Assembly: GCA_029556335.1 (NCBI GenBank)
Contig: JAKQFA010000006.1
Location: forward strand, 372,001-436,000
Direction of reading: 5' to 3'
DNA: 64,000 nucleotides
DNA from: Methanobacteriota archaeon
Lineage (GTDB): Archaea > Methanobacteriota > Methanobacteria > Methanobacteriales > Methanobacteriaceae
How positions within the stretch are numbered: position 1 is the stretch's first letter; each line of letters opens with the position of its first letter. Made by a program: the position numbers and the translations under genes. Positions 18,669-27,999 of the stretch are shown here, piece after piece. The notes under the pieces are model-generated. The model saw nothing but the letters and a program-made list of their open reading frames with translations. It was not told the origin of the DNA and did not search any database.

Positions 18669-18908
18669 TTGGAAAAAATAGAAACCTGTCAAGGGGGGAT
18701 GGAGGGAAAAATCGTGAAATTACAACCAATTGGAGTAGATGGAAAAGAGATCTATCCCCTGGTTAGAGTAGTTGAAATAGATGGGACTGGTTTTCATGCC
18801 CAGTACATTGAGCCCATTGCACTGGTGGTTGTAGAAAATGGTGAGAAGTACGTTATTTCCATAACTGGAGAAGATCTTTCTTCAGATCTATGGGACATGG
18901 TTAGTTAA
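18669..18908 (+). CDS. small hypothetical protein, third gene of the GerW operon
   Basis: A 79-residue acidic protein that I do not recognise. It starts at TTG 5 nt after the DUF2953 stop, with GGGGG inside the upstream gene end as ribosome site. It seems to be a small beta-rich fold (VKLQPIGVDGKEIYPLVRVVEID, PIALVVVENGEKYVISIT) without cysteines or membrane segments. Tight spacing says it is made with the GerW and DUF2953 proteins. Confidence 0.7.
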   Translation: MEKIETCQGGMEGKIVKLQPIGVDGKEIYPLVRVVEIDGTGFHAQYIEPIALVVVENGEKYVISITGEDLSSDLWDMVS

Positions 18909-19055
18909 TATCCTATTCACTGTGCACACCATATTCCAACACCCTAAATAGTTTCACGATTTCCGATGAATCAAGATTAAGTAAATTATTCACAATTAAC
19001 ACAGATATTAGTTAGCATTAAAGAAAATAATTCTTAGCCCTATAGGAGTATTTAA

Positions 19056-20687
19056 ATGGCTATGAAGGAAGCCCAACGTTATATTATCGAAGAAATTTTG
19101 GATGGGAATGTTAAAAGTAGGAAAGATCTCCAAAAACTAAAATTGAAGGTTTGCAGAGATTTTCAACTTGATAAATTTCCCAGCAACTCCTCCATCCTAA
19201 AAGAGGCCACTCTCCCAGAGCAGAAGTGGATTTCACCATTATTAAAGAAAAAACCAACCCGCACCATATCTGGTGTGGCAGTAGTGGCAGTGATGTGCCC
19301 CCCTCACCAGTGCCCACATGGAAGATGTTTTTACTGTCCAGAATGTGATACGGCCCCTCCCAGTTATACAGGTGAGGAGCCAGCGGCCTTAAGGGCCAGG
19401 ATGTTTGACTTTCATCCCTACCGCCAGGTCTACAATCGTCTCTTGCAGTTAGAGAGCATTGGTCATCCACTGGATAAGGTAGAGTTAATAATCATGGGTG
19501 GAACTTTTCCTTCACAACCAATATGTTTCCAGGAATGGTTCATAACTCGCTGTATTCAGGCTATGAATGACTTTGGTGGTGATAGAGATAAAATGGAGGT
19601 TTCCACCGATGATGAACTGGATGTTCCCACATATTTCCGGTACTTAACTGATGCTCAAGTAGATAATGAACGATCCCGGGTGCGCTGTGTGGGCATGACA
19701 TTTGAAACAAGGCCTGATTACTCTAAAAAAGAAGATGTGGATCGCATGCTCCAGATGGGTGTTACCCGGGTGGAACTGGGTGTACAAACCATTTATAATT
19801 TTGTGTATCACCGTATGGAAAGGGGGCATCGGGTGGAGGATGTGGTGGAGGCTAATCAGGTCCTCCGGGACTCTGGCTTGAAGGTGGCCATGCATTTCAT
19901 GCCGGGTTTGTTGTCCAATCCTGAAATGGATCTTCGCATCTTCCGGCGGGTGTTTAGTGATGGGAGGTTCATGCCAGATATGCTGAAGATTTATCCCTGC
20001 CTAGTTACCAAAGGCTCCCGTTTACACCAGAACTGGGAGAAAGGGATTTATCAACCATACAGCACTGCCGATGCCGTGGAAGTCATCGTGGAAATCAAGA
20101 AGATGCTGCCTAAGTGGGTGCGAACCATGCGTATCCAACGGGATATTCCTGCTCAACTCATAGAAGCAGGGGTAAAAAAATCTAACTTGGGGGAGTTGGT
20201 TTATCGCAGGTTGGAAGATGAAGGTAGCAAGTGTCAGTGTATAAGGTGTAGGGAGGTAGGACATCAAGCTTCAAGAGGCATATACCCCGATTTAGATCGA
20301 GTTAGGTTATTGAGAGAGGAATATGAAGCTGTAGGGGGTAGAGAAATATTTTTATCTGCAGAAGACCCAGAAAATGATGTTCTCATGGGATTTTTACGTC
20401 TGCGCATGCCTTCCAGCGCTGTTCATCGTTCTGAAATTGATGTTAACACTTCTCTGGTGAGGGAACTGCATGTTTACGGCCCCGTGGTCCCCCTTGGTGA
20501 GAGAAAAGTAGATGCCGGGCAGCACCGTGGATATGGTGAGGAACTCCTAAAGGAGGCAGAGAGGATAGCCCGGGAAGAACACGAAATGAAGAAAATGGTA
20601 ATTACCAGCGGTGTAGGGGTGCGTGAATACTACCGAAAATTTGGATATCGTAAAGAAGGCCCTTACATGTCCAGATCACTTGATTAA
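19056..20687 (+). CDS. elp3: Elp3, tRNA uridine-34 carboxymethylation enzyme
   Basis: Archaeal Elp3 makes 5-carboxymethyluridine at wobble U34 using acetyl-CoA and SAM radical chemistry. The N-terminal radical SAM region has the cluster cysteines in CPPHQCPHGRCFYCPEC (about residues 82-98). MGGTFPSQP and FETRPDY follow. The C-terminal GNAT acetyl-CoA site is GQHRGYGEELLKEAERIA near residue 488, and the protein ends with the usual REYYRKFGYRKEGPYMS. Length (543) is normal. TAGGAGTA precedes the ATG. Confidence 0.95.
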   Translation: MAMKEAQRYIIEEILDGNVKSRKDLQKLKLKVCRDFQLDKFPSNSSILKEATLPEQKWISPLLKKKPTRTISGVAVVAVMCPPHQCPHGRCFYCPECDTAPPSYTGEEPAALRARMFDFHPYRQVYNRLLQLESIGHPLDKVELIIMGGTFPSQPICFQEWFITRCIQAMNDFGGDRDKMEVSTDDELDVPTYFRYLTDAQVDNERSRVRCVGMTFETRPDYSKKEDVDRMLQMGVTRVELGVQTIYNFVYHRMERGHRVEDVVEANQVLRDSGLKVAMHFMPGLLSNPEMDLRIFRRVFSDGRFMPDMLKIYPCLVTKGSRLHQNWEKGIYQPYSTADAVEVIVEIKKMLPKWVRTMRIQRDIPAQLIEAGVKKSNLGELVYRRLEDEGSKCQCIRCREVGHQASRGIYPDLDRVRLLREEYEAVGGREIFLSAEDPENDVLMGFLRLRMPSSAVHRSEIDVNTSLVRELHVYGPVVPLGERKVDAGQHRGYGEELLKEAERIAREEHEMKKMVITSGVGVREYYRKFGYRKEGPYMSRSLD

Positions 20688-20708
20688 AAATCTTGGAGGT
20701 ATTATGAT

Positions 20709-21374
20709 ATGATGGATGCTCAGGAATTGGCTCAGAAAATTGATCATACCAATGTAGGCAGGGATGCCACATGGAATGATATAGAAAAGCTCTGTGATGA
20801 AGCAGAGTTGTATGGATTTAGGAATGTATGTGTAACCCCCACCCAAACAGCCCGGGCTAGCAAGTTTTTAGAAAATAGTTCGGTGGGTGTTTGCACAGTG
20901 ATAGGCTTCCCATTTGGAGTTCAGACGCTCTACTCCAAGGCCTTTGAAGTTAAAGATGCCATTGATAATGGTGCTAATGAACTGGACATGGTTTTAAATG
21001 TAGGTGCACTGCATTCTGGGGATGATAATCTGGTTTATCGTGATATAAGGGGTGTGGTGCTGGCTGCTGGTGGAAAAGTTGTAAAGGTAATCTTTGAAAC
21101 TGGATTGTTAAGTTCCCAGGAAAAGGTCCGAGCTTGCCACATAGCCCAAAGGGCAGGAGCCCATTATGTGAAAACATCTACTGGCATAGGAACCACTGGT
21201 GCCACTGTTGAAGATGTGAAACTTATGAGGCAGAATATAAAACCAGAAATGAAGATCAAGGCTGCTGGGGGTATTAGGGATTTAGAAACTGCCTTGGCCA
21301 TGATTGAAGCAGGTGCCAGTAGAATAGGAACTTCAAGTGGTGTACAAATTATGGAAGGACTGTCTAGAGTTTAG
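20709..21374 (+). CDS. deoC: deoxyribose-phosphate aldolase
   Basis: DeoC splits 2-deoxyribose-5-phosphate to glyceraldehyde-3-phosphate and acetaldehyde. The first motif is KIDHTNVGRDATW at residues 10-22, and CTVIGFPFG follows near 58. The Schiff-base lysine lies in HYVKTSTGIGTTGA (about 155), and the second lysine in KIKAAGGIRD. Length (221) is normal. GGAGGTATTATGAT precedes two adjacent ATG codons, and I chose the first. In methanogens it may serve nucleoside salvage. Confidence 0.95.
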   Translation: MMDAQELAQKIDHTNVGRDATWNDIEKLCDEAELYGFRNVCVTPTQTARASKFLENSSVGVCTVIGFPFGVQTLYSKAFEVKDAIDNGANELDMVLNVGALHSGDDNLVYRDIRGVVLAAGGKVVKVIFETGLLSSQEKVRACHIAQRAGAHYVKTSTGIGTTGATVEDVKLMRQNIKPEMKIKAAGGIRDLETALAMIEAGASRIGTSSGVQIMEGLSRV

Positions 21375-21383
21375 GATGATCCC

Positions 21384-21734
21384 ATGGAAATAGAAATTGA
21401 AGTAGTGGGTAAAGGAGTGGCAAAGGCAATTCTGGATGATCGGAACCCGGAGACTGCTACTAAAATTTATAACATACTCCCCCTGGAAGGCGAGGCCCTG
21501 GAATGGCAGGATGAAGTGTATTTTACCATACCTTTAGTTTCAGGATACGAAAATCCATCTTCTTCATCTGAAAGTGGTGATCTATCCTACTGGCCGCCTG
21601 GATATGCCTTCTGCATATTTTTTGGTAACACACAGCCTGTCTCAGAGGTTAACCATATAGGGCGGATAACTGAGAATCTGGAACTGTTCAGTGAAGTATC
21701 CGGGGATGACACCATTCTACTGAGGAAAGTATGA
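21384..21734 (+). CDS. cyclophilin-like fold protein (TM1367 type)
   Basis: A 116-residue protein of the cyclophilin-like beta-barrel family common in archaea. The hallmark SGDLSYWPPGYAFCIFFG is at about residues 73-90, preceded by EALEWQDEVYFTIPL. No prolyl isomerase activity is established for this group. It starts 9 nt after deoC and is probably co-transcribed with it. Confidence 0.82.
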   Translation: MEIEIEVVGKGVAKAILDDRNPETATKIYNILPLEGEALEWQDEVYFTIPLVSGYENPSSSSESGDLSYWPPGYAFCIFFGNTQPVSEVNHIGRITENLELFSEVSGDDTILLRKV

Positions 21735-22009
21735 GATTTTTTCTAAGGTAAAAACAAACAACAAAAAAATGTCTTTTCTGGCTAGGAAACCATTGGTTGA
21801 CCAACTCAGCTAATAGGGTATGTTAACCAGTTCACAAGCATAGACAGGCTATCATTTTGTAATCTAAGAAATTCGGATGATTTATTCCTGGTTCTTTCAA
21901 TAGCCATGGTCCTACTGGTTATATATCGTTATCACCGATTCAGGCTCTTTTTTCATGAAAAATGGGGGTGGTGGAGAATTAAAATAATCTATGAACACAG
22001 AAATCGAAA

Positions 22010-23125
22010 TTAAAACTCCTGAAATTCTCTATACAGGGTGTCACGCTCAGCAGGTATTCTTCCCATGTCTTCCACTATTCTACGAAGCTCTGAAGGAGGA
22101 GTATAAACTCCGTACTTAGACCCGGCGGATCTGGAAATATTTTCCTCTCCTAGTGTTCCACCTAAATCGTTTGCCCCTGCAGTGAGGCAAACTTGGGAGA
22201 ATTTGAAGCCTAGTTTTACCCATGAAACTTGTATATTAGGTAACAAGTCCCCGAACATCAGTCTGGACACGGCATACACTTTTAAATCTTCAGTACCAGT
22301 GGTTCCAGGCCGGGATAGCCCCTTGAGGTAGATGGGGGCGTACTGGTGCATGAAGGTCAGGGGCACAAATTCGGTGAAGCCCCCAGTTCTTTCCTGAATC
22401 TGGCGGAGTATTTCCAGATGCTCCACCCTTTGATGAACGGTTTCAACATGTCCATACATCATGGTGCAGGTGGTGGGAATATCATGGTGATGCGCTTTTT
22501 CTATTACATCCACCCACTCTGTGGTGGAGAGTTTGCCAGGACAGATTACCTTACGCACCTGGTCATTTAATATTTCTGCCGCTGTACCTGGCATAGAACC
22601 CAGGCCTGCTTTTTTTAACATCTTAAGAGTTTCATCCAGGGATAACTCTGCTTGCATGGCACCATAGTAGATTTCCATTGGTGAAAAGGCGTGTACGTGT
22701 AATTCTGGAATTTCCTCCTTGACAGCTTGGAGAAGATCTTCATAAAAATAGGCATCTACAGCAGGATGCAGACCACCCTGGATGCAGACCTCCACGGCCC
22801 CATTTTTCCAAGCTCTCCTGGCCCTCTGGACTATTTCTTCAATGGCAAGGAAGTATGCTTCTTTTTCACCCTTCTTTTTGCGAAAGGCACAGAAGCCACA
22901 GGTCCCGGTGCAGATGTTGGTGAAGTTTATATTCCAATTCTGTATGTAGGTGACTTTATCTCCAATCAGATCTTTTCGAAATTTGTCTGCAGCTATAACT
23001 AGGGCATGAAAATTATCTCCAGTTGTTTCCATTAATTTAAGGGCTTCTTCAGTGGAAATAGGGTCATGAAATGCTTTTTCTAGTATACCTTCTATCTGGG
23101 GGTCAATCTCCAGACTCTTATTCAT
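22010..23125 (-). CDS. cofH: CofH subunit of 7,8-didemethyl-8-hydroxy-5-deazariboflavin (FO) synthase
   Basis: CofH is the radical SAM enzyme that joins a tyrosine-derived hydroxybenzyl group to 5-amino-6-ribitylaminouracil; CofG then closes the ring to give FO, the chromophore of F420. The cluster motif is CTGTCGFCAFRKKKGEKEAY (about residues 71-90). NGAVEVCIQGGLHPAVDAYFYEDL, MYGHVETVHQRVEHL and GANDLGGTLGEENISRSAG are all CofH signatures. ATG 23125 is preferred to a TTG 21 nt upstream because an AGGA lies just before it. It is divergent from the histone gene. Confidence 0.94.
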   Translation of the reverse strand: MNKSLEIDPQIEGILEKAFHDPISTEEALKLMETTGDNFHALVIAADKFRKDLIGDKVTYIQNWNINFTNICTGTCGFCAFRKKKGEKEAYFLAIEEIVQRARRAWKNGAVEVCIQGGLHPAVDAYFYEDLLQAVKEEIPELHVHAFSPMEIYYGAMQAELSLDETLKMLKKAGLGSMPGTAAEILNDQVRKVICPGKLSTTEWVDVIEKAHHHDIPTTCTMMYGHVETVHQRVEHLEILRQIQERTGGFTEFVPLTFMHQYAPIYLKGLSRPGTTGTEDLKVYAVSRLMFGDLLPNIQVSWVKLGFKFSQVCLTAGANDLGGTLGEENISRSAGSKYGVYTPPSELRRIVEDMGRIPAERDTLYREFQEF

Positions 23126-23232
23126 GACAATTCCTATAGCGTACAATAACCTTATAACTTTTGGTTAGATGATGAACTCATCTGCCCAGTGGATAGTGGG
23201 TATACACTTGCCCAGAAGACCATTAATACCGA

Positions 23233-23246
23233 TATATTTAAATATA
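23233..23246 (+). promoter_or_regulatory. TATA box of the histone gene
   Basis: TATATTTAAATATA lies about 33 nt before the histone start codon. A GGAGGTGA ribosome site lies between them. The leader is therefore very short, as expected for a strongly expressed archaeal gene. Confidence 0.6.
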
Positions 23247-23265
23247 ATAGTGCCCTAGCTAAATT

Positions 23266-23485
<220 letters not shown>

Positions 23486-23658
23486 TTGTCTTCTCTTTTG
23501 TATTTTTGGGGATTAATCCCTACTTTATATTTTTTTTCTCCTTTTTTTTGCAAAACCAATTAAATACTAAATTGCATATTAGCTACTTTCATCTTCAACC
23601 AAAAATTTAATAGACTTCATACTTAAATAAATCTGTTAAATTATGGAAAGGAATGTAT

Positions 23659-24150
23659 ATGAGCACCATGGATAATTTAAAAGAAGCATTTGCTGGTGAA
23701 TCTCAGGCAAACCATAAATATATGGCGTTTGCTAGAAAAGCCGATGAAGAAGGTTATACTCAGATAGCAAAGTTATTCCGGGCTGCTGCTGAGGCTGAAA
23801 GAGTGCATGCTCACAACCACTTCACCATTATGGGTGGTATCAGCTCCACCGAAGAGAACCTAAAAATGGCGATATCTGGAGAGATTGATGAATTTGAGAA
23901 CATGTATCCCGATTTCATTGAAGAAGCTAAAAAAGATGGCAACAAAAAGGCAGTCTGGACCTTTGACGTTGCAAACCAGGTGGAACAGATACATGCAGTA
24001 TTGTACAAGAACGCCCTGGAATCCATTGGTAACACAGAAGAAGTGGATTACTATGTATGTGGCTGTTGTGGCAACACGGTAGAAAATGAGGCCCCTGACA
24101 TATGTCCAGTGTGTAAATGTCCTAAAGTTGAGTTTTTCAGGGTAGAATAA
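23659..24150 (+). CDS. rubrerythrin
   Basis: Rubrerythrin reduces hydrogen peroxide in anaerobes. The diiron four-helix domain shows ESQANHKYMAFARKADEEG, AEAERVHAHNH and the second-half ligands in FDVANQVEQIHAVLY. The C-terminal rubredoxin domain has CGCCGNTVENEAPDICPVCKC. AAGGA is 6 nt before ATG 23659; an in-frame ATG 6 nt earlier is too close to it. It is probably monocistronic, with a long T run after the stop. Confidence 0.95.
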   Translation: MSTMDNLKEAFAGESQANHKYMAFARKADEEGYTQIAKLFRAAAEAERVHAHNHFTIMGGISSTEENLKMAISGEIDEFENMYPDFIEEAKKDGNKKAVWTFDVANQVEQIHAVLYKNALESIGNTEEVDYYVCGCCGNTVENEAPDICPVCKCPKVEFFRVE

Positions 24151-24164
24151 GTAAAATATCTTCT

Positions 24165-24198
24165 TATTCTCTTTTTTTTTCATAAAAAAATTTTTTTA
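24165..24198. terminator. oligo-T terminator after rubrerythrin
   Basis: Nine consecutive T occur at 24172-24180, about 20 nt after the rubrerythrin stop. A second run of seven T follows at 24191-24197. No stable hairpin is needed for archaeal termination. Confidence 0.5.
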
Positions 24199-24325
24199 AT
24201 CTTTGATCTTGTCTTTGGACTTTCGTTCACTGGTATTGAAAAATATTTGTTTAAAATCAATCTGGGTATTGATGAATGTTAAAATTATATACAAATGGAC
24301 ACAGAAGATTATGTGGAGAGGTGTC

Positions 24326-24604
24326 ATGATGAAGGTTACTGAACTTTTAGGAAAAAAAGTCCTGGATAAAGATGCAATGGGTGTTGGTAAAATTTCTGAT
24401 ATGGATATTGATGCAGTTGAAGGAACTGTTAGTTCAATTACCATATCTTCCAGTGATTTTAGTATTAACCGGGATGATTATGAGATCACCAATCAGGATA
24501 TTGACCAAGTGGGTGACTACGTACTTTTGAAAATAGATAAAACAGAGTTGGATATCCGGGCAGAATCATCTCAAGAGACCGAAAAAAGGAAGTTTAAACT
24601 TTAA
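24326..24604 (+). CDS. PRC-barrel domain protein
   Basis: A protein of about 92 residues with one PRC-barrel: TELLGKKVLDKDAMGVGKISDMDID, then VSSITISS and DYEITNQDIDQVGDYVLLKI. Small PRC-barrel proteins are common in euryarchaea and are linked to RNA metabolism or, in some lineages, cell division. The frame is open 120 nt further upstream, but AGAGGTG next to the paired ATG codons at 24326 and 24329 gives the start. The DUF2098 gene follows after 35 nt. Confidence 0.83.
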   Translation: MMKVTELLGKKVLDKDAMGVGKISDMDIDAVEGTVSSITISSSDFSINRDDYEITNQDIDQVGDYVLLKIDKTELDIRAESSQETEKRKFKL

Positions 24605-24639
24605 AAATAATTCAGAGTTAACTTAAGGGGTATAAACAT

Positions 24640-24978
24640 ATGTCAACCGACTTCAAGGGTAAAAACATAGTTAAAGGTACTCACGTACGTTACACTGGAA
24701 CTGGAACTGCTGGTGAGGTCCTTGATGTCCGTGAAGACCAGAAGGCGAAGTGGGCTCAGATGGACAGCACCAATTTATGGTACAACATCAGATTCCTGGA
24801 AATCATGGATCCAGAAGAGTACCAGAAGGTGAAACACCGAGAATCTTTGCGGGAGAGAATTTCTGCTGAAAAATCTCCTGAAAAAGATGAAATTGCCCGT
24901 AAAACTGTGGAAAAATTAAAAAAGAAATTCGGTGAAGACGTGGATATGAGTAACGAGCTCTGTGACGGTGGAGGATAG
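24640..24978 (+). CDS. DUF2098 family protein
   Basis: A 112-residue methanogen protein of unknown function. The conserved part, IVKGTHVRYTGTGTAGEVLDV and WYNIRFLEIM, forms a small beta barrel in the first 65 residues. A charged helical tail ends with DGGG. It probably shares a transcript with the PRC-barrel gene. Confidence 0.8.
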   Translation: MSTDFKGKNIVKGTHVRYTGTGTAGEVLDVREDQKAKWAQMDSTNLWYNIRFLEIMDPEEYQKVKHRESLRERISAEKSPEKDEIARKTVEKLKKKFGEDVDMSNELCDGGG

Positions 24979-25484
24979 ATCAATCCCACATCTATCCATT
25001 TTTTTTATGTCTTCACAAAGGGTTCTTAAGGGCTTCAGGAACAGGAATGGAAATTGCTTAGAATAGCCAGGAGCACCCACCAGTCGAATTAACTTTGTTT
25101 TTTTTTACATTGTTGGTTTAACATCCATTTTTTTGAATCTAAATTAGGTTAAAAGTATTGTTATCCGTCTAAAACCATTGGGATTGGCTTCCAGTGGCCA
25201 TATTATTCGCCTATCCGTTGGTTTGGAATTTTATCGAAAATCTTCTCCGGGTCCAGGGAACTGGGATTTTTATGGTGGATAATATGGGTGGAGTTCCTGG
25301 GGGAGTGGTAGGACCATGCACCGTAAGGTGAAGGTACGTGGTTACATTCACTTTGGATCAGGGGGATAGTCATGCCTTCCAATACACTCAACTATCAAGA
25401 TCAGTGGACTACCAACCATAAAATAAAAAAAAGGACCAGGGAGTGCTGAGAATATGCTCATAGTTTCATGGGAGGAAATACAAT
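24979..25484. other. non-coding stretch before a decayed ferredoxin gene
   Basis: About 500 nt with no intact gene on either strand. A 62-codon minus-strand frame at 25203-25391 has no ribosome site and no recognisable family. One plus-strand phrase near 25208 reads RLSVGLE, which recalls PLP-dependent cystathionine enzymes, but nothing around it supports that. Confidence 0.4.
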
Positions 25485-25769
25485 ATGGGAAGATTACCAC
25501 TAATTTCTGACTTCATCTATTTACTTATCATCGTATTCTGGAAGATAAGAGTATGGAAATCACACCAGAGCTATCTCTAGTTGAAGCCCATCCCGAGAAA
25601 TGCAGCTGGTGTGGAATCTGTGCTGAACCTTGCCCCACTGGCAATTTCATAACGATGGTTATTCCAGCAACTGAACCAATGTAATTATTGTCTATGTTAT
25701 GTCTCCTTATGCCCTGCCGGATTCATTCCTTCTTTTGCAATGATAAAGGCAAGACTTATCTGGCTGTAA
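25485..25769 (+). pseudogene. degraded EFR1-like flavodoxin/ferredoxin (C-terminal part)
   Basis: Three reading-frame pieces together resemble the end of an EFR1-type ferrodoxin. From 25485 comes LPLISDFIYLLIIVFWKIRVW. From 25553, in another frame, comes HPEKCSWCGICAEPCPTGNF. From 25674, back in the first frame, comes NQCNYCLCYVSLCPAGF. Both four-cysteine cluster motifs survive in order, but two frameshifts and stops at 25684 and 25769 break the protein. The flavodoxin half is not recognisable upstream. Confidence 0.7.
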
Positions 25770-25933
25770 TGGCCCACAGACTTGTTAAAAGGAAATAACA
25801 TTTTTTTTCAAGAAAAAGAATATTTTATGGGCTAAAAAGGTGTAATAACTGATATTAGTGCTTTAAATTCTTAATAAAGCATTTCAACAAAGATTATATA
25901 CTGTTTCTGATATAGTTAATAATAGGTGATCAG

Positions 25934-26449
25934 ATGGATAAAGAAAGATTTCTTTTACCGGCTATTATCATAGTAGTGTTGCTGGTCATAGTTGCGGTGG
26001 CCACCTCACTAATCGGAAATACTACCTTCAAAACAGGAAATGTGGCCTTCCAATACCCAAATTCATGGTATAAGGAACAATCTATAGGAAACTTCGATGA
26101 TCAGTCATTATATTCTGCGGTTACACTTAATAGGGATTTTCAATCTAATAACCAGACTGTAACTGCTTATATAATATTTCAAATGCAAATCACAACACAG
26201 GGAGTCTTACAACTACCCAGTACTGGGAGTATAACCACTAATTCTACCAACTCCACTGTAGGAACCATCAACATTGGCGATTTTAAAGCAACTCAACTGG
26301 GTAATCTGGGCCCAGAAGTGGCTCAGAAAGTAACTATAATACAAAAAGACAACTTTTATTACACGATACAATACATTTGTCCTTCCAGCGCTCTTAACGA
26401 AACAACGGAAGCATACAACATGATCTTGAGCACACTACAACTGTCCTAA
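25934..26449 (+). CDS. membrane-anchored PsbP-like secreted protein
   Basis: A 171-residue protein with an N-terminal hydrophobic helix (residues 8-28) and an extracellular domain of the PsbP/Mog1-like type. The start of that domain, NVAFQYPNSWYKEQ, matches VSFDYPNTWQIEN in the lipoprotein at 55.2 kb, and both end with a line like YNMILSTLQLS. Many Asn-x-Ser/Thr sites suggest glycosylation. AGGTGATCAG precedes the ATG. Role unknown. Confidence 0.75.
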   Translation: MDKERFLLPAIIIVVLLVIVAVATSLIGNTTFKTGNVAFQYPNSWYKEQSIGNFDDQSLYSAVTLNRDFQSNNQTVTAYIIFQMQITTQGVLQLPSTGSITTNSTNSTVGTINIGDFKATQLGNLGPEVAQKVTIIQKDNFYYTIQYICPSSALNETTEAYNMILSTLQLS

Positions 26450-26492
26450 GAAAACTGAATCTTAATATGGTTGGACTCTTCCAACCATTTTT

Positions 26493-26867
26493 CTATTTTC
26501 TTAATATTTTTGGTCTGAGGATAGATTTATTGATGAATTCCTGTTCTATTCCTGTTTCTTCCTTTAATATTCGGCTAATTAACCCTTTTTCTGAATTTAA
26601 ATTGAAGGAGGCATTTATATTTATAATCCCATTTTGGCCATAGATTTCTATTAAGAAATCTTCAGGGTCAATTAAGGACTCTGGGTCAATCTCCAAGTAT
26701 CGGGCAGAACCAAAGATCTCCAGGGCCACAGCTTTTCTTTTGGGATTCAAATCCACAGTCATATTATTTAACTCAATTGATTCCTGGTAATCGTACTCAT
26801 CGAAGTTGAAAATAAAAATGATATCTCTTTTGGGATCATAATCCCAGTTTAACATTCGTTTACACAT
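26493..26867 (-). CDS. small protein with a DUF2283-like domain
   Basis: A protein of about 124 residues. The segment WDYDPKRDIIFIFNFDEYDYQESIELN followed by MTVDLNPKRKAVALEIFGSARYL follows the DUF2283 pattern (YDPexDalyi... vDld..g.vvGiEilnAs). Function unknown; some members sit beside toxin genes, but none is seen here. Alternative starts are a TTG at 26885 and an ATG at 26855. It is convergent with the PsbP-like gene. Confidence 0.55.
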   Translation of the reverse strand: MCKRMLNWDYDPKRDIIFIFNFDEYDYQESIELNNMTVDLNPKRKAVALEIFGSARYLEIDPESLIDPEDFLIEIYGQNGIININASFNLNSEKGLISRILKEETGIEQEFINKSILRPKILRK

Positions 26868-27215
26868 AACAATCAAACCTATCAATATGTTAATGTTAAA
26901 ACTATATTATTAATATTAATCATTAAATAGTTTATGGTAATTCTGCCGATCACATCAGTAGGATCACAAAAAGAATCGGGGCACTTATAAATATTTTTGA
27001 TAAGCTGTGAAGGAAAAAATACTATTTTCTGGGAATGTATATAAAGAATCTAAGGAATTTGGAAAATTGAGTGTTAATTCAAATCTCAACATTCAGAGTT
27101 ACTTGTTATGTACAATATTAAACGAATAACATAGTTACTTAGGATATATTATAATATACTGCGATGTACAGAATTTTTAAGAACTAATATAAAAAAACAC
27201 GAACTGGAGTAAAAA

Positions 27216-27833
27216 ATGTCACAGTATGGCTTAGACCAGAAAAATATCAACTTGGATGAAATAACAGAAAATTCCCTGAAAAATTTGGCTTTATTTGAAG
27301 TAATAAAAACAGGTGTCCTGTCTAAAGATGATGTAACCCGATATAACTGTTACCAGATTTTACTGCGTTTGAGCGAAGAACATCCGGATTTTTTATATCT
27401 TCACTGGGATTATTTTTACAAAATGCTGAAGAGTAACAACAATTACCATCAGAACATAGCCATTAATATCTTGGCCAATTTAAGCATGGTGGATGTTGAA
27501 AATAGATTCGAAGATATTTTTGAAGATTATTACCACATTCTCGCTGGAGAACGGACAATAACTGCATCTCATGTGGCCCTTAATTCATCTACCATCTACA
27601 TTAACAAGCCAGAATTACGAAGCATAATTATTGATCAGCTACTTAACATTGATAATATTCACAGGGGAAAACAAAAAGAACTGGTGAAGGCTTATGCCAT
27701 TGAATCATTGCTAAAAATATATCCTCATGAGGAAGATAAAAAAAGAATCGATGACTTTGTGAAATCACAGTTAAAAAGTTCCAGTCCTAAAACCCGTAAT
27801 ATGGCGGCTTGTTTTATGGAAAAATGCCTTTAA
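27216..27833 (+). CDS. HEAT/ARM-like helical repeat protein
   Basis: A 205-residue all-helical protein with repeating pairs of helices: DVTRYNCYQILLRLSEEHPDFLYLHWDYF, NYHQNIAINILANLSMVD, ITASHVALNSSTIYINKPEL and YAIESLLKIYP. This is the pattern of short HEAT-type solenoids that bind other proteins. It has no catalytic motif and no signal peptide. It stands alone between decayed regions, with a TATA-like sequence near 27150. Partner unknown. Confidence 0.65.
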   Translation: MSQYGLDQKNINLDEITENSLKNLALFEVIKTGVLSKDDVTRYNCYQILLRLSEEHPDFLYLHWDYFYKMLKSNNNYHQNIAINILANLSMVDVENRFEDIFEDYYHILAGERTITASHVALNSSTIYINKPELRSIIIDQLLNIDNIHRGKQKELVKAYAIESLLKIYPHEEDKKRIDDFVKSQLKSSSPKTRNMAACFMEKCL

Positions 27834-27999
27834 CAAAATATTAGTTGATTTGAAGTCGGATGCTGTAACTTTTTTTGTTTTGAATGGCTTTTAATTATTA
27901 GAAATAATTTTTTTATACATGGAATTATGTTAACACGTACCTATTAGTTTAATTTATTAGGAGTAACTCATTAGCAGTCCAGTTATGGTCTCCGAATCT

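Noticed and set aside
25196..25240. RLSVGLE phrase resembling the end of a cystathionine gamma-synthase
   Set aside because: Only seven residues match, with no supporting motif before or after.
27100..27160. TGTTAT and ATAACA arms and repeated GTTACTT ahead of the HEAT-like gene
   Set aside because: Six-bp arms with a long AT-rich spacer are expected by chance in this composition, so I do not claim an operator.
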